Shown here: piece by piece, positions 10,351 through 21,672 of the stretch
Position numbering within the stretch: the first letter of the stretch is position 1
Layout of the letters: each line of letters opens with the position of its first letter
Source of the DNA: Prorocentrum cordatum
Lineage: Eukaryota > Sar > Dinophyceae > Prorocentrales > Prorocentraceae
NCBI GenBank assembly: GCA_963575745.1
Contig: CAUYUJ010017903.1
Coordinates: 139,001-203,000, forward strand
Length of the DNA stretch: 64,000 nucleotides
Direction of reading: 5' to 3'
The notes under the pieces: generated by a model
Database searches by the model: none
Seen by the model: the letters and a program-made list of their open reading frames with translations, nothing else
Told to the model about the DNA's origin: nothing
Translations under genes and position numbers: made by a program

Positions 10351-10546
10351 CCGTTGTGGCTCAGGCGCTGACCTGAGCTTGACGAGGCCAACTTCAGAAC
10401 GGCCTGCCTCGTCGAGCCAAAGCTTTCAAGCGATCCTTCAGTTTGTCCACCATCCCTCAGAGTGTAGTCGCATGGCTTGGTGAAACATTGGCCCGCAGTT
10501 CTTTGAAAGTTTCAATGACAAGTGTCGTTCTACACTACTTGAACGC

Positions 10547-11722
10547 TTGCGATTCTCATCTTCTCTGATCGCTTGTGCTCAAGAGAGCGGGACTGGACCT
10601 GAGGCGGTGCCAGATTTTCACTGTGTCGCTCGTAATCTGGGGTATCGAACGTTATGCAGTCCGTCTCGGTGCTGTGCTCGCGGCTCACTCTCAGCAGGCG
10701 TGGCCATTTTTGTACGACGACATATTGGACTAAGATGGGACCCCACATGCGGTGAACTGATCAAGGGACGTCTCTCTTCGGCCATGGTGGACACCCCAGG
10801 ATGGCCTGAACTTGTGACCGGCTTGGTATACTTACGTGATAGTGTGGGCTTGGATGAGTCCAATATGCATATCCTCTCTGTCCTTGGGGGATCCGTTACG
10901 CGTTCGAGTGGGCATGGCTTGGCTGGTGCGGGTTGGAATGTTAAGCCCACCTCGATTGAGCAGCGCGGGGTCGCCCGCAAGGCTGGCCTTCTCACGCTCG
11001 CGCTTGTGAGAAATAATTGCGCCATGCCATCCCCGGCAAGTGCGATAGACTTCTTTCTGGCATATCATGATATTGTGCGAGTGGCTGACAAGGTCTTAGT
11101 TGTTTCCCAATGGCACTGGGGTCCGCACAATGTACACCTACGACTTGATGCAGTTCTGTTCGGCAGCTGGTGCACTGTGCACATGCGCGGTTGCCCGTCT
11201 CATCTCCGTTTGGCTTTCGACCAGAACCTCGAAGGTACGTGGCAGCCAGGCAGATGGTGGAGGAGGCGGCACATTCTACAGTCTACACAGTATGATTCGG
11301 TGGATAAGGCATGGGCACGGCTCGATCAGGCATGGGCGGTGTTCTTCGAAGGTGCTGAGGAGATGGGTGCAGTATTCGATTTTCCGTTGAAGAAACTCAC
11401 GCGACATGTTTATCTTGCTCGTCGATGGGTACCTGTCTTGAGACGCAAGGATCATGCTCAAGATGGTATGCGCTGTGTTCGCGGCGGCTGGCAGTGGCTA
11501 TATCGAATGCGGCATGACTTTGACGTGAGGGCTGAGCGGAAGCCCGAACTCCACGACGATCCGTCTGCCTTTTCTCTGAAGCAAACTGCCCTGGTCGAGA
11601 ATTATTCTGGCGAGGGGCTCGATGGTCGACTGGATTATCAGGTTCGGGCCCTGCGCGAGCCTATTCGAGATTATCCTGAGACGGGGGCTTGCTACTCGAC
11701 GCGGCGAGCACCTGGTCCTTGA
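10547..11722 (+). pseudogene. LINE 2 endonuclease region (EEP-type)
   Basis: A 391-codon open frame. It reads like the exonuclease-endonuclease-phosphatase domain of dinoflagellate LINEs and the following linker. LVYLRDSVGLDESN (residues ~96-109) resembles the segment before the GDxN core. The core appears as AGAGWNVKPTSIEQRGVA (~126-143), where the usual Asp before Trp-Asn is Gly. DFFLA (~168) and PHNVHLRLDA (~193) match the late EEP blocks. Loss of the core Asp means it is probably catalytically dead even before the downstream frameshifts. The alternative of a host EEP nuclease is unlikely because RT remnants follow directly. Confidence 0.6.
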
Positions 11723-11726
11723 GTTC

Positions 11727-12300
11727 GAGGCTGCGGCGAAATAGTCCTCGAAGTTGCGACAGCAGTCTGAGGACGAATGGCGCGGCCAAGCGCTCGGAGG
11801 GCCGGCGCAGTTCATGCACGAGATGACCCGCTTACAAAGGTATGGTGCCCTGGCGTTGTTGAGAAGCCCCCTTGAGCATGTTCCATCAGCGGCGGCGCTC
11901 AATTCGGAGGCGGGGGCTTTGCGGGAGCAGCGGGGCGCGCCATATACGCCGCCGCGAGCATGCGTGCCCGATCGAGACTGTCTGCCACGCGTTGCTCCTG
12001 ATGAGATTCGGTCGGGTTCGCGAGAGTTCTGTCAGTTCGCGTCGTCCACGCTCGATGGATTCCACCCTGAGCATATATGTTTTCTGGGAGATGCTGGGTC
12101 GCGCGCTCCCAGCGCACTATTCGAAGGAGTTGAGCGACTTGGACTCTTTCCCAGGCATTTGTTGCGAGGTATTTCCACTGATCGAGAAGCCTGCAGAGGG
12201 GGCATCGTGCCATCCCCTTGCTAGCCAGCTTCGTGAGAGCATGGTGGCGGCTGTGCCGACCGCCCCCAGATCCTGTCTTTGCCGCCGCGGGGAGGGATAA
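11727..12300 (+). pseudogene. LINE 2 linker and start of reverse transcriptase
   Basis: Frame 3 carries DEWRGQALGGPAQFMHEMT (the W-GGA-H linker motif) and then REFCQFASSTLDGFHPEHI and VERLGLFPRHLL, the block preceding RT in dinoflagellate LINEs. The next RT block appears one frame over: CEVFPLIEKPAEGASCHPL (about 12158-12216, frame 2), equivalent to the LIPKP-GG-RPI motif with the Arg-Pro replaced. A frameshift therefore lies near 12150-12165. From about 12225 the finger and palm A/B motifs are not recoverable by eye. Confidence 0.6.
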
Positions 12301-12639
12301 TTGAGCCTCCGTTTCTGGTAAGAGCGCTGAATCGCGCGCGCGGCCTGGGCGGCCCCGGGGGAGACAGCGGTCGCCGATGGCAAAGTGTTTCTCGGGGTCC
12401 AGTGGGGCGGAAAGAAGTATTATGAGTCCACGCAGTTGGACCTCCTTTGACCGCGCGCTCTTCGGTGGGGCATTGGGGCCATAGTTAAATCGATGTTCGA
12501 CGCGCGGCGCTCTCCGAGTCTGGCAACGCCAGGCCCTGCAGTCCACCCCGTCGCGCGGTTTGCCGAGAGTGGGCTCCCTGCAGGAGATATTTCCAATAAT
12601 GGTTCGTTAAGGTCTACGCCATCGGCGCATTCGATGACC

Positions 12640-13090
12640 TGCGGCTCGGCCCCCCCCCATTCGGCTCTCGAGCTACGTCGACGACGGCGCGATCATGGCT
12701 ACTGGCGACAAGGCCACCGTGCTTAAGTTGGCCCCGGGGGCCGCCGAAGCTTACTACCGCGCGTCTCGAAACCAGCTCAAGGTATATATATATATATATA
12801 TATGTTTCCGAGACTATCGGCCACCGCGATCGCAAGCCCCCCTGGATTAGTTGAGGTTTCTGGCTCGCCAATTGCATCTTCGAGGTTTTCCAGCGGGCGC
12901 CATCGAGCACCCGCCAGCCAACCTCGGGGTCGATTTCACGCCAGCACAAATTAGAGCAGCTAGAGGGGCACTTCGAAAACGTCGATCGGTTTCGGCAGTA
13001 TCGACTTCGACACGCACGGGCGTTTCGATTTCGCAAATGGCCTTCGCGTGGCAGGCGTCGCATGGCGACTTTTCACCAGGCTGGGCTTAA
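12640..13090 (+). pseudogene. LINE 2 reverse transcriptase palm (YVDD) and thumb
   Basis: At 12668-12780 one frame reads SSYVDDGAIMATGD and continues AAEAYYRASRNQL. The catalytic YVDD box is at 12674-12685. A (TA)n tract interrupts at 12782-12803. In a shifted frame NLGVDFTPAQIRAARGALRK (from about 12920) matches the conserved post-RT NLGVDF block. The element therefore has at least three frame breaks and an inserted microsatellite. It is distinct from LINE 1, whose equivalent box is WIDD. Confidence 0.7.
12782..12803. repeat. (TA)n microsatellite inside LINE 2
   Basis: About ten TA units interrupting the RT frame just after the YVDD region. Confidence 0.9.
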
Positions 13091-15040
13091 GCCAGCTCTC
13101 GCGCGTGGCAGCCCTATCCTCGGCATGTTTGGTTGCGAGTTGCAGCGGGCTCGATCCGCGCCATCCAGTTTTCGATCGCCCCCACATCGAAGGTGGTTTC
13201 CCATGGCGACCATGTGGCCGATGCGCGCGTTGCCCCTGTCGTGTCGCGGGCAGTCGCAGTCTGGCGAGCTTTGATTGCATCGGAACGCCCTTCGAGCTCG
13301 CGGGCAGGTTTCAGATCGTCCAAGAGAGAATGGAGCCTCATCATCGGTGGAGGCAAACCAGAGGACCGATTTCCCGAATGCCACTCCCCCTCAAGCGAGC
13401 GCGTCGGCTGGGCAGCGACGAACCTCGCGCTCTGGGGGGGGGGCAGAGGCATGGAGATATCGCCCATGTACACGGCCCCGAACATGGTCAGAGGTATGCT
13501 TCGCGAAGCGGCGGAGCGCGCACATGAGCGCGGCGTGCCGCGCACCTGGGGCCATTTTGAGCACGCGCGAGCGCTCGTTGATATATCGCGCAATGCTGCA
13601 TGTGAGCTCAAGCACTACACACCTTGACAGGAGTAGAATGTAGCTTTTTGTTTGTGTAGGGCTGCGCTCACGTGCAACCGCCTCACGGTCGATGTTGGTC
13701 GGCGCCCTCGGCGCGGAGGACATGGCATCGTTTTCCATCTGAACCTGCTCTAGCCCAGGGGTTGAGGAAGCCAGGGCTCAGGCGGTCGAGCCAGAGACAG
13801 CGCGGGGGGCGATTCGGGCAGGCCCCCCCCCCGCCCCTGCTGGACCCGCCCGCGCCCCTCGCTCGTCTCCAACACCCAGCGGGCATGCTGCGCGCAGGGG
13901 TTTTAGATGCCCAAGGGAACGCGCTGCAATATTTAGACATCATGGAAGGAGCTTCCGATGTCGTCGTCGTGGGTCGCGCGCCGTGCCTCAGATTCGCGAG
14001 CTTGCCCAAGCGTCATTTGCATGTGTTTCTGGATGCTGGCTCGGATGAGGTCGTGGCTCGATTTAGAGGGCCAGTCTGGCCGAGCCTGCCGCGGACCCCC
14101 CCCCCCCCGGCCGTTGAGCGCGCGGGAATTGCAGCGATCATTTTTTCCACGGGGCAGCTGGGACATGTCCTTAAAACTTGTTCGGATTGTTTGGGCCCCG
14201 TTCGGTGCGGCAACCTCTTGGCTGCCCAGTGGATTCCCTCCAGGAAGTAGCATCGGGGACCCAGGGATCGGGAGACGTCGGCCCGTGCACCCACGCCCCT
14301 GCCCACCGTAGCATGGAGGTTGCCGGCGGTCTCCCGCAGGATGAGCAGAGAATAGCGAGAGACATTTTTTTAGCGGATCGCTCTGCAAAAGAGGCTCTCG
14401 TCACGCATGCTCAGGAGCCTCGCCCACGTAAGCAAAGCTCGCGCTGCCGCGAGGGTGATGGCAGCCACTCGCCCCCTCTTCCCGTTCTCGCAGTTGCCCC
14501 GGGCGCGCGTAGATGGCATGCGTGGACGGTCGTTCCTGGTGCGCCTGGCTTTCTTATTCGTCATGATTGTCATGCGCGCCGCACAGACACGAATGCATAT
14601 TCGCTTCATATGTCGGGCTGCCCTGGAAAGAGACAGAATCTCTTGTTCCTCGCAGGCCTCACTTTCGGACACGACCTGGTCTAACGGCTCTCGTCGGGTC
14701 CCAATGTTGTATTTTGCAGGCGGCGCGGCGCATATAATACGGAGCGTCTCACCGTCAGCTCGTAAAGCAGCGCAGTGGATTCGCAACTTTATCAGCCAGC
14801 TGTTGCCGATTCAATCGAATGTTCCGGTGCCGACACCGCCAGTCCAATCGCGTTGCCCCAGGTGTTGTGCTCCATATCTTAAACGAGATGGAGTGTCAGA
14901 GGTTGCTGAGGACCCAGCTGCCTGCCCAGCGTGCTGTATGGCTACAGCGCCCTGCAGGTGATGTTCCAGGCAGCTCTTCAATTCCAGAGCTGGAAAGGGA
15001 TGAGGCAGCGGATAGCAGCTAAAGAGGACTTTCTATCTTT
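13091..15040. other. Probable LINE 2 downstream part, not resolved
   Basis: Unique sequence of the same GC-rich texture with many short frames on both strands. 14820-14960 has a Cys-rich patch (RCPRCCAPYLKRDG, CPACC) that could be a zinc-binding C-terminus. I could not place RNase H motifs. Homopolymer runs (C near 13825 and 14098-14109, G near 13435) coincide with frame changes. Confidence 0.35.
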
Positions 15041-15099
15041 TATAGGTCTAAATATATATACGCGTTCTACCCCATGCGGGTAAACAAATCTCCTCCTTC

Positions 15100-15430
15100 A
15101 CGACTTCACTGGTCCTCCTCCTCTTCCACGACGTCACTGGTCCTCCTCCTCCTCTTTCTCGTCGTCCTCCTCCCCCTCCTCCTCCTCCTGGCTGCCTTCC
15201 AGGCTCACCCCTCCTTCCCTCGCCTTCCACGCCCCGCCTCTCCTACCCTTGGCTCCTGCTGCTGTCTCTGCTGCTGCTGCTGCTGCTGCTGTTCCTCCTC
15301 CAGCTCCCCCTCGTTTTCCCTTCGATCTTGACTTCCAGGGGCATGGGCCAGGAGTTTGAGGAAGACGAGTAGGGATGAGGGAGGAGGAGGAAGAGAGGGA
15401 GGAGGAGGAGGAGAACGAACTCATTGGATG
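15100..15430. repeat. TCC/CTG tract followed by GGA tract
   Basis: CCTCCT repeats at 15100-15190, (CTG)n at 15262-15292, then GGAGGA repeats at 15375-15415. No gene. Confidence 0.8.
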
Positions 15431-15601
15431 CGAGGATCACGGAGCGAAGAGGCAGCGGGAGAAGGGGAAGGGACTAGCAGGTGGACGACAGGGTGCAGCG
15501 GAAGAGGGGAAGGGGGGTCATTGTGCCCCCGCTCGCAGACGGATGATGGCCGCCGGCCTCAACATCAGGACGGTGGGGGCGGAGGAGGTCGACCTGGGTA
15601 G

Positions 15602-15700
15602 GGCCTTGGGTCCTCTCCTCCCCCCCCTTCGCCCCCCGGGCGTTCTCGGTGGAGTCAGGCCGCTTGTGCCCTGAGGGCGAGGTGAAGAACCAGGAGGACA
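15602..15700 (+). repeat. Dispersed 90-bp repeat, copy 1
   Basis: Matches 16054-16145: C-rich start, GGTGGAGTCAGGCC / GGCGGAGTCAGGCC, then TGTGCCC-GAGGGCGAG-TGAAGAACC. Function unknown. Confidence 0.65.
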
Positions 15701-16053
15701 AGAAGCACACAGACACAATGAACAGTCCATATCGAGAAAAACATGCTACCTATGGGAAGTGGATGGGAAGACCATCGTCCAGCTGATCTGAACAACATGT
15801 TGATTCCTGGGAGGCGCTGCAGAGGCGAAGCAGGCGCGGCGGTGGATGATGGGCGTGGTGAGGAGGGGGAGGAGGAGGGGGGGGGTCGGGGAGTGGGAGG
15901 GCTTACAGAACAAACAACAGAGTGGAGTAACATACGTAGCAGGGCGAAGGGGAGGGGAAGAGCGAAGCGGCGGACGGGGAGGTGGACGAGGAGCACGATA
16001 CACATGGACGGGGGCGGTGAGGCGGGCGGGGAGAGTGAGGACTTCTTGCTGTG
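15701..16053. other. No recognisable gene
   Basis: Unique sequence between the two 90-bp repeats, with a GA-rich centre. Open frames are short and conflicting. Confidence 0.5.
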
Positions 16054-16145
16054 ATCCTGGGCCCCCGCCCCCCCTCGTCCCCCCGGGGCGCCGTCGGCGG
16101 AGTCAGGCCACCTGTGCCCGGAGGGCGAGCTGAAGAACCGCAAGC
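16054..16145 (+). repeat. Dispersed 90-bp repeat, copy 2
   Basis: Partner of 15602-15700. A family S copy follows 80 bp downstream. Confidence 0.65.
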
Positions 16146-16224
16146 GTGCAAAGGCCGTCACAGCCGCCGCGCGGGCTGGGTGCGCGTCGGGGGCATCAGG
16201 AGGAAGATGTACCCATACCGCTGC

Positions 16225-16352
16225 CTTTCCCCTGTTCTTCCATTTTTGGACCTCCCGGGAGGCCCTCTTCGCCACCGCTGGATTCGCCTCGAAATTCTAG
16301 TCAGAACGCACCCTGGGAGAGGTCTGGGGAATAGCAGTATCGGTACCTTTTG
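16225..16352 (+). repeat. Dispersed repeat family S, copy 3
   Basis: Shares CTGGATTCGCCTCGAAATTC and CAGAACGCACCC with 5742-5862, and the following GTATCGG-ACCTTTT end with 5300-5440. A weaker relative is at 30905-31010. Confidence 0.65.
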
Positions 16353-17127
16353 AGTTCCCCAGGGTGCGCGTCGGGGGCATCCTGGCGAGAAGGCGGAGTG
16401 GACAGGGAGGGGGGTGTCGGGCAAGCTAATTTGGTGCGCTCGCGTCTCATTTGACATCGTATCCGTCCTATCCCATCCCATTCCATCGCGGACGCGTGTC
16501 GTAGCCGACCTACGGCTTCCCAGGAAGATTACCCCTTGGTCTGCGCAATCGGAAGGGAGGAGCTGCGTGCACAGGAGGGAGAGGCGGCGGGTGAGCAGGA
16601 GCATGAGCGGGACCAACAGGATGAGGATGAACAGCATCAGCAGGAATTGAAGAGGAAGGATCGGGAGGATCAGGAGGACCAGGGGAAGGCGGAGGAGGGG
16701 AAATGCGGGAGGCGACAACGCTGAAGGAAGATGCGGATTCAGAAAAGTGGCCCGCGGTTACGGCGGGACGAACAGCAGCAGCAGAAGCTAGAGTGGAAGT
16801 AGCGGAAGGAACAGGAGGACGAGGGGAAGGCCGACGAGGGGAAATGAGGGGGGGGGGGGTCGCCACAATGAAGCAGGACTCGGATCCAGAAAAGTGTCCC
16901 GTGCTGCGGCGAGAGAGAGTGGATTACCAGGGTGAAGCACCGACCCGAAAATGAGGCCCACGCTGCAGCGGGGGTACCAAATTTGAGACACTGACGAAAA
17001 GCCGATTGTAAATAAATCCTAAGATACATGACGTTCAAACATTTTTGCACGTTATAAAAACACACGCGGATGGGGCGGGAGATCTTCCAGACAAGTTCAG
17101 TGGAGGAGGGATCGTAGTGCAGTGGGG
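16353..17127. other. No recognisable gene; internal repeat
   Basis: GA-rich from 16560. The segments 16675-16765 and 16810-16900 repeat a GAGGACxAGGGGAAGGC-GGAAATG pattern followed by ATTCAGAAAAGTG or ATCCAGAAAAGTG, a ~135-bp degenerate tandem. No gene is supported. Confidence 0.5.
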
Positions 17128-17292
17128 GCCCATGCCAAGAAAGACCCTGCTTGCCTCCAGGGTGCCCTGAGTTTCTTGGGTTTCGATGGTTTTGCGATGG
17201 AAAGCACGACGTTCCACACCAAAAATTAAGGAACCTCCTGGGGTTTCAGGGTTGGGTTTCTTGCGGAAGGTGTCTTGTGGTCGGGCTCCTAG
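17128..17292 (+). repeat. Dispersed repeat family P, copy 3
   Basis: Same block order as 4865-5030. Confidence 0.7.
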
Positions 17293-17299
17293 TTGTGGA

Positions 17300-17530
17300 G
17301 AGGGGAAGGCTTCTTAGAAGGAGGTTGCTCCTTAGAAGGCGCGAGCCCTTTGGCCGGCGCCGTCCAAGAAACAGCCTCCTTTTATGCAGCCCTCCCCTTT
17401 TCCCCCTGCCCCTTCTGAGAAGCCTCCTTCTAAGAAGCCTGCTTCCAAGAAGCCTCATTCCAAGAGACCTCCTTCTAAGAAGCCTGTCCTCCTCCTCCTC
17501 CTCCTCAGAGGCATCCTTCCAAGAAGCCTC
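17300..17530. repeat. TTCTAAGAAGCCT minisatellite
   Basis: Degenerate short units with core CCTTCTAAGAAGCC recur at 17308-17345 (inverted) and 17405-17530. TTCTxAGAA is itself palindromic. No gene. Confidence 0.6.
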
Positions 17531-18237
17531 CCCTTCTCCCCCCTTCCCCTGCGCGCGCCGCCAAAGACATCGCTCGCAAGGGGGAGGGCTGCGGTAGACA
17601 CAAGGGGGGCGGCGAGGGAAGGAGAGCGTGGAGGATGGAAGGGGTACTGAGGGCGAGGAGGACGAGCACGACGAGGAGATTGCGCGGAGGAGCATGGCAG
17701 GACGAGGAGAAGGAGGAGAAGGAGGACGTGGAGAAGAAGGACATGATGACGATGCGATGTCTCTCCTCCCTCCCTCCCTCCTGTCTGCGGGACCCTGGTC
17801 ACTCATCCTCTCGATGTTGTCCTGCTCCCCCCGGTTGGGGGGGCCCGACCGGGCCTCCATGGGGGTAGCGGCAGCGTCTGAAGGCACCAGTGCCGTCAGG
17901 AGCCAGGAACCAGGAGGAGGTTCGAAACGAGGAGGGGGAGGAGGACGACGAGTCTGCGCGGGGGGGCTCTCCCCACGAGGACGCGGAGGGGAACACGCGA
18001 GGAGGAAAGGATGCTCCCCAAGCCCTGCCTGGAGGCTTGGGGGGAATGAGTGCCAGAGTACAGCCAGGACGCATCAACGAGTCTGCGAAGCACACACCCA
18101 CCCTCGCCAGAGGCCCTTGCCTCGCCAGCCCTGCGCCTTTCGCTTGCGGGAAGCGCTTTTTGTTTGAAAGTTTGGCCGTTGGGCCTGCCACGTTCGGTGA
18201 GAGGTCCGCCCTGAAAAGGAGCAGCTGTCTAGCTCGC
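17531..18237. other. No recognisable gene
   Basis: GA-rich to 17760, then unique. A frame at 17890-18279 (plus) and its shadows on the minus strand carry no domain signature. Confidence 0.45.
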
Positions 18238-18403
18238 ATTAAGTCGAGCGTGTCCCTCTACAGGAGGAGCATCAAATAATAATAAGCAGTAGCCTGAGGA
18301 CCATCTGTTTGCTTATGTTTGATCGGTTTGGGGTATTACTTGGCTATTTTTCGACGTTCGCCCAACATCCGTCTGTAGGAGGACATGCCGGACACAAAGC
18401 TAG
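18238..18403. mobile_element. Short TIR element (MITE-like), copy 2
   Basis: Left end GTCGAGCGTGTCCCTCTAC, right end GTAGGAGGACATGCCGGAC. Same size class and ends as 4628-4801, with an AT-rich non-coding centre. Confidence 0.6.
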
Positions 18404-18885
18404 CAGGCAGGCCAAGATGTCGGAGCACGAAGCTCCAGGCATCGTCCAGCGAGTGCCCCGTCTTGTAAAGGGCACGTCCTCGTCTCGTGCGACCGTTGCA
18501 ACACTGCCGCTTGAGTGGCCGTAAAGTACTCCCTAGGCGATGCTTAAGAAAACTTAAGTTTTCGGCCAGAGTCTCGTTTATTCTTAATGTTTCAATGTAA
18601 ATCCTAAGATTTGAATAGAATTTTTGGGTTTTTATTCAACTTCTGAGACTATGAATTTCTTAACCCATGATTTCTTAAGCATTTCGCAGGGTGTACTCAG
18701 GGGAGGGCAAGCCGCCCGGACCCGACGATCGACGTTTCCTAGACGGCCCTGGGGCGCTTACTCCACGGCCCCGCCCTGTTCGGTTCCGTCCCTGGGCGCG
18801 TCTGCTCAATGGCTCCGCTGGCCGGGGTGATCGTTCCGGGGGTGGATGTTCTGCCCTCTATGTGCAGCTGCAAGCTTTGATCTCA
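18404..18885. other. No recognisable gene; AT-rich patch
   Basis: 18530-18700 is AT-richer than its neighbours and repeats CTTAAG/TTCTTAA words (18542-18600, 18655-18685). No open frame stands out. Confidence 0.4.
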
Positions 18886-19032
18886 TGGTGATGATGATCA
18901 TGATGATAATGCTGTTGATGATGCTGATGATGATGGTGGGGATGCCGATGATGCTGCTGATGATGATGATGATGGTGATGGTGATGATGATGCTGATGAT
19001 GATGATGATGCTGATGATGATGATGGTGATTC

Positions 19033-19100
<68 letters not shown>

Positions 19101-19190
19101 CTGATGCTGATGCTGATGCTGATGCTGATGATGATGATGCTGCTGATGATGCTGGTGCTGATGCTGATGGCGATGATTATTATTGTCAGA
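18886..19190. repeat. (GAT)n trinucleotide tract
   Basis: Mostly perfect GAT/TGA repeats with interspersed TGC. Met-rich (plus) and His- or Ile-rich (minus) open frames are artefacts. Confidence 0.95.
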
Positions 19191-20009
19191 AGGCCTCGGA
19201 GTGCCTCCAGGGAAAGCCTCGGTTTGATGCAGGCCCGCACTGCATCCGTGCAGCTGCCCGAGCGCGCGGCGCCGAGGCGAGCGCCGCGCTTGCATCGCCA
19301 GCTGCCCGGATTCCGTACGGCTGCTGGAGTGAGCTGCGGTCGGGCAGGAGCCTCACGCTCACAATTCTCTGCTCTCCATCCGTGTGCCGGAAGCCGGGCA
19401 AGGGCTGCTAAATCCGTGGCTGCTGACATCGACCTCCGGGAAGTGGTCTTCGTCTTTCCGGGAAGAAGCCCGTTGGCTGTTTCGCGTGCTGCGCCTCATT
19501 CCGGGAGGTTGTTTTTTCCTTCCGGGAGTGCCGTTTTAGCAGCCACGGTTTTAGCAGCAGCCTTCGCCCAGCTTTCGAGTGTGACAATCGAGGTGCCCGC
19601 GTGACATCCGCCACCGTGCTTGCGAAGCGCTTAGCGTGGTGACCTTCCGAGCATCGCCCAGAAGGCCGTCAGGTGTGCAACCTCTCGTCTCCTTTCCTTG
19701 GCGAACTCACATGCTGGTGTCTCGTGCCGTCTGTTGGCTATCCTGGGCATCCGCGGGGCAATCTTAGCAGTCCCTTGGTGCCTTTCTCGGTCGTCCTGGG
19801 GCCCGCGTGGGTCGCCAGTTTGGCCGTCTAGGGGTTTCTTGGGGCCGTATTGGAGCCCCCTTCGGTTTTCCTGGACTTTTCTCATGCCGTGGTGGCTTCC
19901 TGCCGCGACCCAGTCGTTCTGAGCCACCGTGTGGCCTTCTTGGAACTCTCAGTCGGCCCTGTTTGGCGTTCGAAGGCCGCAAGTGGAGCGATATTCAACC
20001 GAAGAGAGT
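19191..20009. other. No recognisable gene
   Basis: Unique sequence between two trinucleotide tracts. 19700-19900 contains GGGG-CC(G)-CTTGGGG words resembling the reverse complement of the AAGAGGCCCC arrays seen elsewhere. Confidence 0.45.
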
Positions 20010-20011
20010 GG

Positions 20012-20054
<43 letters not shown>

Positions 20055-20445
20055 GCATCATCATCATCAGCATCATCATCGTCATTGGCACCGTCATCAT
20101 CATCGTCATCATTATCATCATCATCATCATCATCATCACCATAATCGTCGTCATCATCACCACCATCATCGTCATCACCACCATCATCAGCATCATCATC
20201 ATCAGTATCATCATCATCATCATCGTCATCATCCTCATCAGCAGCAACAGCAGCAGCATCCTTAGCCTCCTCAGCCTCATCATCATCACCATCCTAATCC
20301 TCATCATCATCATCGTCGGCGTCGTTGTCATCGTCACCGTCATCGTCATCGTCGTCATGCTCATCATCAACAGCATCATCGCCATCATCACCATCACCAT
20401 CAGCATCATCACCCCCATCATTATCATCGTCATCATCATCCTCAC

Positions 20446-20476
<31 letters not shown>

Positions 20477-20790
20477 GTCATCGTCATCGTCATCATCATC
20501 ATGATCATCAACAGCAGCATCATCACCATCACCAGTACCATCATCGTCATCATCACCATCACCATCACCAGCGGCAGCACCATCACGACCATCACCATCA
20601 TCGTCATCATCATCACCAGCATCATCATCATCATCATAATCCTCATCATGCTCATCATCATCATCATCATCATCACCATCACCACCATCATCATCATCAT
20701 CATCCTCATCATTAGCATCCTCATCGTCATCCTCATTTTCATCATCCTCATGTTCATCATCCTCATCATCATCATCATCATCATCACATC
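20010..20790. repeat. (CAT)n trinucleotide tract
   Basis: About 780 bp of CAT/ATC repeats with CAG, CGT and CAC variants. All long frames here (Ile-, His-, Met-rich) are repeat products. Confidence 0.95.
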
Positions 20791-20962
20791 TTGCGGCAAC
20801 GCTGAGGCATCTTGGCGGCCCCGATGGCCTTCCAGGGCCAGCTTCGGAGCCGTTGCAGTAACTCAGGGAAGCCCCGATGGAGGCGTCGTCTGGCCGCCGT
20901 GGGAACCTCGGGACTGTGAGGGAGGGCGGCGGCGAGGCACCAACACCGCCACATACCTCCTG

Positions 20963-21556
20963 CCCCCGTATCCCTCCTCCTCCTCCTCCTCCTCCTCCTC
21001 CTCCTCCTCCTCCTCCTCATCCCTCCTTCTTCTCCTCCTCCTCCTCCTCATCCTCCTCCTCCCCTCCTTCTCCTCCTCTTCCTCCTCCTCCTCCTCCTCC
21101 TCCTCCCCGGATTGTAGCGTTCTTGCAGTATGAAAAACATGAAAGGCAGTGACGAGCCGCCTTAGAATTGGTGGCAACGGCTTGGCGAGGCCAGCGGAGA
21201 TGAATGACAGACCAGGCAGGTGTGACAGGCCAAGCAAGAGACCCGGAGGCTTCACGTATTCCCTGGCGGCACGAAGTTGGAGGTCGACAGACGGACCTTG
21301 CTCCTCCTCCTCCTCCTCCACCTCCTCCTCCTCCTCCTCCGCCTCCTCCTCCCCCTCCTCCTGCTCCCCTCCTCCTCCTCCTCCACCTCCCCCTCCTCCC
21401 TCCTCCTCCCTCCTCCTCCGCTCCTCCTCCCTCCTCCCCTCCTCCTCCTCCTCCTCCTCCTCCTCCTCCTCCTCCTCCTCCTCCTCCCTCTCATCCTCCC
21501 CCTCCTCTCCCTCCTCCTCCTCCTCCTGCTCCTCCTCCTCCTCCTGCTCCTCCTCC
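20963..21556. repeat. (TCC)n tracts around a short unique segment
   Basis: TCC repeats at 20968-21104 and 21300-21555 enclose 21105-21299, which is unique and may be the 5' leader of LINE 1. Confidence 0.85.
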
Positions 21557-21672
21557 CTCAAGCCAATTGGGCCCGAGCATTTTGCCAGAGCCCGATCCCT
21601 GTACCTCCTCGGGGTGCTTGAGGGATAGCTTGGCGAGTCTCGCCCACACTCGCCAGGCTAACGAAAGCAGGG

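Noticed and set aside
19850-21133. 427-codon plus-strand frame rich in Ile and Ser
   Set aside because: Follows the (CAT)n and (TCC)n tracts.
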